64,000 nucleotides of DNA from Ectothiorhodospiraceae bacterium 2226 (GTDB lineage Bacteria; Pseudomonadota; Gammaproteobacteria; GCA-013348725). The notes below the pieces were generated by a model. The model was not told where the DNA came from and ran no database searches. It saw nothing but the letters and a program-made list of their open reading frames with translations. Each line of letters starts with the position of its first letter. The stretch's first letter is position 1. Of the stretch, positions 58,690 to 64,000 are shown piece by piece. The translations under genes were made by a program, and so were the position numbers. The stretch covers positions 422,501 through 486,500 of the forward strand of contig CP054689.1 in assembly GCA_013348725.1 (NCBI GenBank). Reading direction: 5' to 3'.

Positions 58690-59682
58690 CTAGCCTCCCA
58701 GTAGCTCCGCTTCCAGCCCGAGGTAGACGTTGTAGGCGTTGCGGCGATTGGTCTCTTCGAACGCCGGCAGGTGTTCGAACTCGGACCAGTCGGTGGCGGC
58801 GTAGGCCTCGTCGAAGGGCATGAAGTCTTCCACGGCGGTCTTCATGGCCTCGCGCACGTGCGCGAGATAGCGGCGCGTGAGGGTGATGGATTCCTGCGGG
58901 TCGTCGGCGGCAGGGCCGTGGCCGGGGACCAGGGCGCTGACTTCGGCTTGCTCCATGTCTTCGAGCGCGGCGAGCCAGGCGGCGCTGTCCGCATCGCCGA
59001 GGAACGGCACGCGGCCCTCGAAGATGATGTCGCCCGAGAACAGCACGCCGTCGGGTTCGACGAACAGGGTGAGGTCGCCGTCGGAATGGGCGGCGCCGGC
59101 GTGATCGATGGTGAAGGTCACGCCGCCGAATTCGAACTCCTCGCGCTCCGCAACGTAGCGGTCGGGCTCGACGATGCGCGTGTTCTCGTCCACGAACGGC
59201 CACAGCGAGGTGCGGCGCTCTTCCAGGCGCGACACCGCAGCATCGGAGTGGATGTACTGCTCCGCGCCGCGCGGCCCGATGATCTCGGCGCCGTCGAGAT
59301 CCTTGAACACCTGCAGGCCGTAAATGTGGTCGGCGTGGTAGTGGCTGACGATCACCTTGCGGACAGGCTGATCGGTAATCTCGCGGATGCGCTCGCGTAG
59401 CGTGTTGGCAAGCGCGGGTGTGCCGAGGGCGTCGAACAGCACCACGCCTTCATCGGTGACGATGATGCCGGCGTTGGAGATAAAGCCCTCGAACTCGGTG
59501 GCGGTGCCGTCTTTGCCATCGGCGAACCAGACGCGGTCGCTGAGCTGCTGCAGCGTCATCTCGACGCTGGTCTCCGCATAGGCAGGTTCGGCCGCGTCCG
59601 CCGCCGCCTGCGTCTCGGGCGCCTGGCCCTGCTCACATCCCACCAGTGCGCCTATGGCCGCGAGGGCCAGCCAAGGTTTCAT
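58690..59682 (-). CDS. Periplasmic metallo-beta-lactamase-fold hydrolase (lipoprotein)
   Basis: 330 residues from the ATG at 59682, because GGAGG is directly adjacent to the ATG six bases upstream but well spaced for this one. The signal peptide has a lipobox (IGALVGCEQ). The metal site is HxHxDH (VSHYHADHIYG near residue 116), then AGAAHSDGDL and the C-terminal VPGHGP. It resembles the zinc metallohydrolases of SoxH or quinoprotein-relay type. The substrate is unknown. A link to the PQQ system 28 kb away is speculative. Confidence 0.82.
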   Translation of the reverse strand: MKPWLALAAIGALVGCEQGQAPETQAAADAAEPAYAETSVEMTLQQLSDRVWFADGKDGTATEFEGFISNAGIIVTDEGVVLFDALGTPALANTLRERIREITDQPVRKVIVSHYHADHIYGLQVFKDLDGAEIIGPRGAEQYIHSDAAVSRLEERRTSLWPFVDENTRIVEPDRYVAEREEFEFGGVTFTIDHAGAAHSDGDLTLFVEPDGVLFSGDIIFEGRVPFLGDADSAAWLAALEDMEQAEVSALVPGHGPAADDPQESITLTRRYLAHVREAMKTAVEDFMPFDEAYAATDWSEFEHLPAFEETNRRNAYNVYLGLEAELLGG

Positions 59683-59774
59683 ACTCATCCTCCCGAGCGG
59701 CTCGAGCGGCCGCCATTCATGTGGTTTCGGCCATTCTAGCAGGCTCGGAAAGCGGCTTGGCGAGCACCAGGAGC

Positions 59775-59853
59775 CGCGCCGGGGCGGGCGCGCTAGGCGC
59801 CGGACGCGCCGGGGCGGGCGCGCTAGGCGCCGGACGCGCCGCGGCGGGCGCGG
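59775..59853. repeat. 30-bp tandem repeat over the tadA stop codon
   Basis: Two and a half copies of a 30-bp GC-rich unit (59775-59804, 59805-59834 and partial to 59853). The repeat duplicates the last codons of tadA and the stop, so the reading frame ends at the first TAG. Confidence 0.75.
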
Positions 59854-60293
59854 AAGAAGCTGCGCAACAGCGCGGCCGACTCCTCGGCACGCACACCGCC
59901 CTCCACCGCGACGCGGTGGTTGTGCAGCGGGGAATCGAGTACCGGGAAACGGCTGGTGACGGCGCCGGTCTTGGGCTCATCGGTGCCGTAGACCACGCGC
60001 GCAATGCGCGCGTGCACGATTGCGCCGGCGCACATCAGGCAGGGCTCGACGGTGACATACAGCGTGGCGCCAGTGAGGCGGTAGTTGGCGCAGCGCCGCG
60101 CGGCGGCGCGCAAGGCGACGATCTCGGCATGGGCGGTGGGATCATGGGTGCCGATGGGGCAGTTCCAGCCCTCCCCCAGCACCTCGCCATCGCGCACGAT
60201 GAGCGCCCCGACCGGCACCTCGCCCGCCGCCTCGCCCTCGCGCGCGAGCGCGAGCGCGCGGTCCATCCAGGCGAGGTCGCCAGCATCAGTCAT
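59823..60293 (-). CDS. tadA: tRNA adenosine(34) deaminase
   Basis: 156 residues from the ATG at 60293 (GGAG eight bases upstream). TadA makes inosine-34 in tRNA-Arg(ACG). The zinc deaminase motif HAE (DPTAHAEIVALRAAARR) near residue 56 and PCLMCAGAI (PCxxC) near 86 are intact. The TGATLYVTVEP segment is typical. C-terminal residues RARRGASGA are duplicated beyond the stop by a 30-bp repeat. Confidence 0.94.
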   Translation of the reverse strand: MTDAGDLAWMDRALALAREGEAAGEVPVGALIVRDGEVLGEGWNCPIGTHDPTAHAEIVALRAAARRCANYRLTGATLYVTVEPCLMCAGAIVHARIARVVYGTDEPKTGAVTSRFPVLDSPLHNHRVAVEGGVRAEESAALLRSFFRARRGASGA

Positions 60294-60395
60294 TACGCCC
60301 ACTCCATGACTACCAAGCCATGTTCCGTAAGCGGCGCAGGATCAAGGATGTTAGGGGTCACGAAGTCCGTCTTCGTTGGTGCGGTTCGTCCGGGA

Positions 60396-60704
60396 TCACG
60401 GTGCTTCATCCTCACCCGGGGCAAGATGCAGCAGACGTTCGCTCCGCCAGACGCGGATAATTCTCACCCGCTGCGGATCACGCCGGTACACGATGCGAAA
60501 CGGCGGATGGATAAGTTCCCGCAATAAGGGTTGATCGAATTCGGGCACCACGCGGCCCATGTCAGGGTGCTCGGCAAGCGACTGGACGCGCTGAAATATC
60601 TCCCCGACCAGCTTGGCCCCGACATCGGGCACCCCCTGTTCGGCGTACCAGGTCCGTACCGCATCAAGATCACGCAGTGCGGACTCGGCGAAACTGATGA
60701 CCAT
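60396..60704 (-). CDS. ParE/RelE-family toxin
   Basis: 102 residues. It has the RelE/ParE fold: FAESALRDLDAVRTWYAEQG, then LAEHPDMGRVVPEFDQPLLR, LIHPPFRIVYRRDPQRVRII and RVWRSERLL. The PFRIVYR strand and the R-rich end are typical of the ParE branch, so a gyrase poison is more likely than an mRNase, but the two cannot be separated by eye. It is 12 bp after its antitoxin gene. Confidence 0.85.
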   Translation of the reverse strand: MVISFAESALRDLDAVRTWYAEQGVPDVGAKLVGEIFQRVQSLAEHPDMGRVVPEFDQPLLRELIHPPFRIVYRRDPQRVRIIRVWRSERLLHLAPGEDEAP

Positions 60705-60716
60705 CCGGCGCTCAGG

Positions 60717-60986
60717 CTACTTGAGGCCGAGCCGCGCCATAGCTTCGTTGAGGGAGACCTCGCGCCCTGCCTCCAGGTCCGCCAATCCTGCGACCACGGC
60801 GCGCATGAAGGCCCGCTCTTCCTCCGCCTTCTCGTAATCGACCACCGACTGCACCACGGCCACTCCGCGGCCGCGGCTCGTAAGGAGCACGGGGCGGTGA
60901 GCCTCGGTCGCATGCTTCACCACCCGCCCCGGGTTGACCTTGAGATCGGTCAGGGGGACCAGATCCTCGGAAAACTTAATAGCCAT
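60717..60986 (-). CDS. Phd/YefM-family antitoxin
   Basis: 89 residues from the ATG at 60986 (MAIKFSEDLVPLTDLKVNPG). The N-terminal Phd DNA-binding fold (PLTDLKVNPGRVVKHATEAH, RPVLLTSRGRGVAVVQSVVD) is clear, and the C-terminal helix is toxin-binding. It is upstream of the ParE-type toxin in one operon and probably represses it. Upstream sequence (60987-61088) is non-coding. Confidence 0.87.
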   Translation of the reverse strand: MAIKFSEDLVPLTDLKVNPGRVVKHATEAHRPVLLTSRGRGVAVVQSVVDYEKAEEERAFMRAVVAGLADLEAGREVSLNEAMARLGLK

Positions 60987-61100
60987 TGACTCGCTCCGCA
61001 AAGCGCTCTGATCAGCACCCAAAATAGCGCCACTTCGACGACCATTCAACAGGTCTCTAGTTGCCAGTGGATGCTTGTCGCTGCGCATAGCGAGTAGGCG

Positions 61101-62699
61101 TCACTCCCACTCGATGGTCGCGGGCGGCTTCCCGGAGATGTCGTAGGTGACGCGGGCGATGCCGTCCACCTCGTTGATGATGCGGCTGGAGACGCGCTCC
61201 AGCAGCTCGTAGGGCAGGTGCGCCCAGCGCGCGGTCATGAAGTCGATGGTCTCCACCGCGCGCACCGCGACCACGTAGTCGTAGCGCCGCCCGTCGCCCA
61301 TCACACCCACCGAGCGCACCGGCAGGAACACCGCGAAGGCCTGGCTGACCTTGTCGTACCAGCCGCTGCTGCGCAGCTCCTCGATGAAGATGTGGTCGGC
61401 CTGGCGCAGAAGGTCGGCGTACTCCTTCTTCACCTCGCCGAGGATGCGCACGCCGAGCCCGGGACCGGGGAACGGGTGGCGATACACCATCTCGGAGGGC
61501 AATCCCAGCTCCACACCGATCTTGCGCACCTCGTCCTTGAACAGCTCGCGCAGCGGCTCCAGCACCTTGAGCTTCATGATCTCGGGCAGGCCGCCGACGT
61601 TGTGGTGCGACTTGATGACGTGCGCCCCGCCGCCGCCCTTCACGCCGGCGGACTCGATCACGTCGGGGTAGATGGTGCCCTGCGCGAGCCAGGTGGCGTT
61701 CTTGAGCTTGCCGGCCTCTTCCTCGAACACCTCGATGAACAGGCCGCCGATGATCTTGCGCTTGGCCTCGGGGTCGCTGACCCCCTTCAGCGCGGTGAGG
61801 AAGCGCTCGGAGGCGTCCACACGCAGCACGCGCACGCCCATGTGCTGCGCGAAGGTGGCCATGACTTGGTCGCCCTCTTGCAGGCGCAGCAGGCCGTTGT
61901 CCACGAACACGCAGGTGAGCTGATCGCCGATGGCCTTGTGCAGCAGCGCCGCCACCACGGAGGAATCGACGCCGCCCGAAAGGCCGAGCACCACCTCCTC
62001 GTCGCCCACCTCGCGGCGGATGCGCTCGATGCTCTCCTCGATGATGTTGCCCGACGTCCAGCGCGCCTCGCAGCCGCAGATCTCGTGCACGAAGCGCGAC
62101 AGGATGCGCGCGCCCTGGCGCGTGTGCGTGACCTCAGGGTGGAACTGCAGGCCGTAGTAGCGGCGCGCCTCGTCGGCGATGCCGGCGATCGGCGCGCTGT
62201 CGGTGCTGGCGATGAGCTTGAAGCCCTCGGGCAGTTCCTCCACCCGGTCGCCGTGGCTCATCCACACGTCGAGCATGCCGTAGCCCTCGCGCGTGGTGTG
62301 GTCCTCGATGTCGCGCAACAGGCGTGAGTGACCCCGGGCGCGTACCTGGGCGTAACCGAACTCGCGGTGGTTGGCCACCGCCACCTTGCCGCCGAAGTGG
62401 GAGGCGATGGCCTGCATGCCGTAGCAGATGCCGAGCAGCGGCACCTCGAGGTCGAATACCGCCTGCGGCACGCGCGGCGCGGCCACGCCGTGCACCGACT
62501 CGGGCCCGCCGGAGAGGATGATGCCCTTGGGCGCGAAGGCGCGCAGCGCCTCTTCGTCACTGTGCCAGGGGCGGATCTCGCAGTAGACACCGGCCTCGCG
62601 CACCCGCCGGCCGATGAGCTGCGTGTACTGCGATCCGAAGTCGAGGATGAGGATGCGGTCGGTGTGGATGTCCGCGGGAGCGGCGTGTTGATCGGTCAC
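61101..62699 (-). CDS. guaA: GMP synthase (glutamine-hydrolysing)
   Basis: 532 residues, standard. It converts XMP to GMP. The class I amidotransferase domain ([20 protein letters not shown], nucleophile in [12 protein letters not shown], His/Glu in [10 protein letters not shown]) is followed by the PP-loop ATP pyrophosphatase domain ([20 protein letters not shown]) and the dimerisation domain ending [13 protein letters not shown]. It is 59 bp after guaB. A decayed second copy of its 3' end lies at 58.3-58.7 kb. Confidence 0.97.
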   Translation of the reverse strand: MTDQHAAPADIHTDRILILDFGSQYTQLIGRRVREAGVYCEIRPWHSDEEALRAFAPKGIILSGGPESVHGVAAPRVPQAVFDLEVPLLGICYGMQAIASHFGGKVAVANHREFGYAQVRARGHSRLLRDIEDHTTREGYGMLDVWMSHGDRVEELPEGFKLIASTDSAPIAGIADEARRYYGLQFHPEVTHTRQGARILSRFVHEICGCEARWTSGNIIEESIERIRREVGDEEVVLGLSGGVDSSVVAALLHKAIGDQLTCVFVDNGLLRLQEGDQVMATFAQHMGVRVLRVDASERFLTALKGVSDPEAKRKIIGGLFIEVFEEEAGKLKNATWLAQGTIYPDVIESAGVKGGGGAHVIKSHHNVGGLPEIMKLKVLEPLRELFKDEVRKIGVELGLPSEMVYRHPFPGPGLGVRILGEVKKEYADLLRQADHIFIEELRSSGWYDKVSQAFAVFLPVRSVGVMGDGRRYDYVVAVRAVETIDFMTARWAHLPYELLERVSSRIINEVDGIARVTYDISGKPPATIEWE

Positions 62700-62758
62700 T
62701 GGGTTCGAGCTCGCGTGGCGCCCGCGCGGGCCGCCGCGCGGCCCACGCGGGGCGGTGA

Positions 62759-64000
<1,242 letters not shown>

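Overview
The window is a GC-rich chromosomal segment of a gammaproteobacterium. Three things point there: the housekeeping set (parC/parE, prmB, orn, rsgA, recR-ybaB-dnaX, uup, guaA-guaB, mltF), a fleN-fliA flagellar pair behind a sigma-54-type promoter, and the B12 and PQQ genes. I cannot name the genus from sequence alone; a halophilic or chemotrophic Chromatiales-like bacterium is only a guess.

Layout. 0-11.3 kb is housekeeping: parC (partial), parE, prmB, a DUF481 outer-membrane protein, fliA-fleN, orn, a small cytochrome c, phhB, rsgA, recR, ybaB, dnaX and the SRP RNA. 11.4-14.7 kb is a surface-sugar operon (glycosyltransferase, Gfo/Idh oxidoreductase, epimerase). 15-25.2 kb holds a transporter, tRNA-Ser(GGA), an AurF-like diiron protein, uup, an SpmA-SpmB fusion, and a vitamin B12 unit (promoter, cobalamin riboswitch, btuB, tonB, PduO adenosyltransferase). 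25.3-26.5 kb is an IS110-family element with a recognisable bridge RNA. 26.6-31.1 kb is a PQQ operon in the unusual order dehydrogenase-B-C-D-A-E. 31.5-38.6 kb has btuF, a flavodoxin-fold protein, a bactofilin-like membrane protein, a SIMPL protein, tRNA-Ser(CGA) with a remarkable tandem array, and mltF.

38.6-58.7 kb is a foreign-looking island. It has a 2,819-residue secreted RHS protein (Ig-like domains, CAP domain, DUF1566, RHS core, variable tail) behind an SBBP beta-propeller protein. These are followed by at least four degenerate, start-less RHS-core copies. The main gene and the three larger copies each have a different tail and a different small gene right behind it. This is a polymorphic toxin/immunity locus with a graveyard or reservoir of displaced tips. 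A decayed 3' fragment of guaA lies at its right edge. 58.7-64 kb is a metallo-beta-lactamase-fold lipoprotein, tadA, a ParE/Phd-type toxin-antitoxin pair, guaA and guaB (partial).

The most unusual signals are: (1) a family of four-hairpin elements associated with both tRNA-Ser genes, including three 217-bp tandem units in which the element sits inside the anticodon loop of a tRNA-Ser-like sequence; (2) the IS110 bridge RNA, whose target and donor guides can be matched to the actual insertion site; (3) the RHS tip-cassette array; (4) a dnaX gene whose gamma and tau parts are in different frames, joined at a G GGC CCG heptamer.
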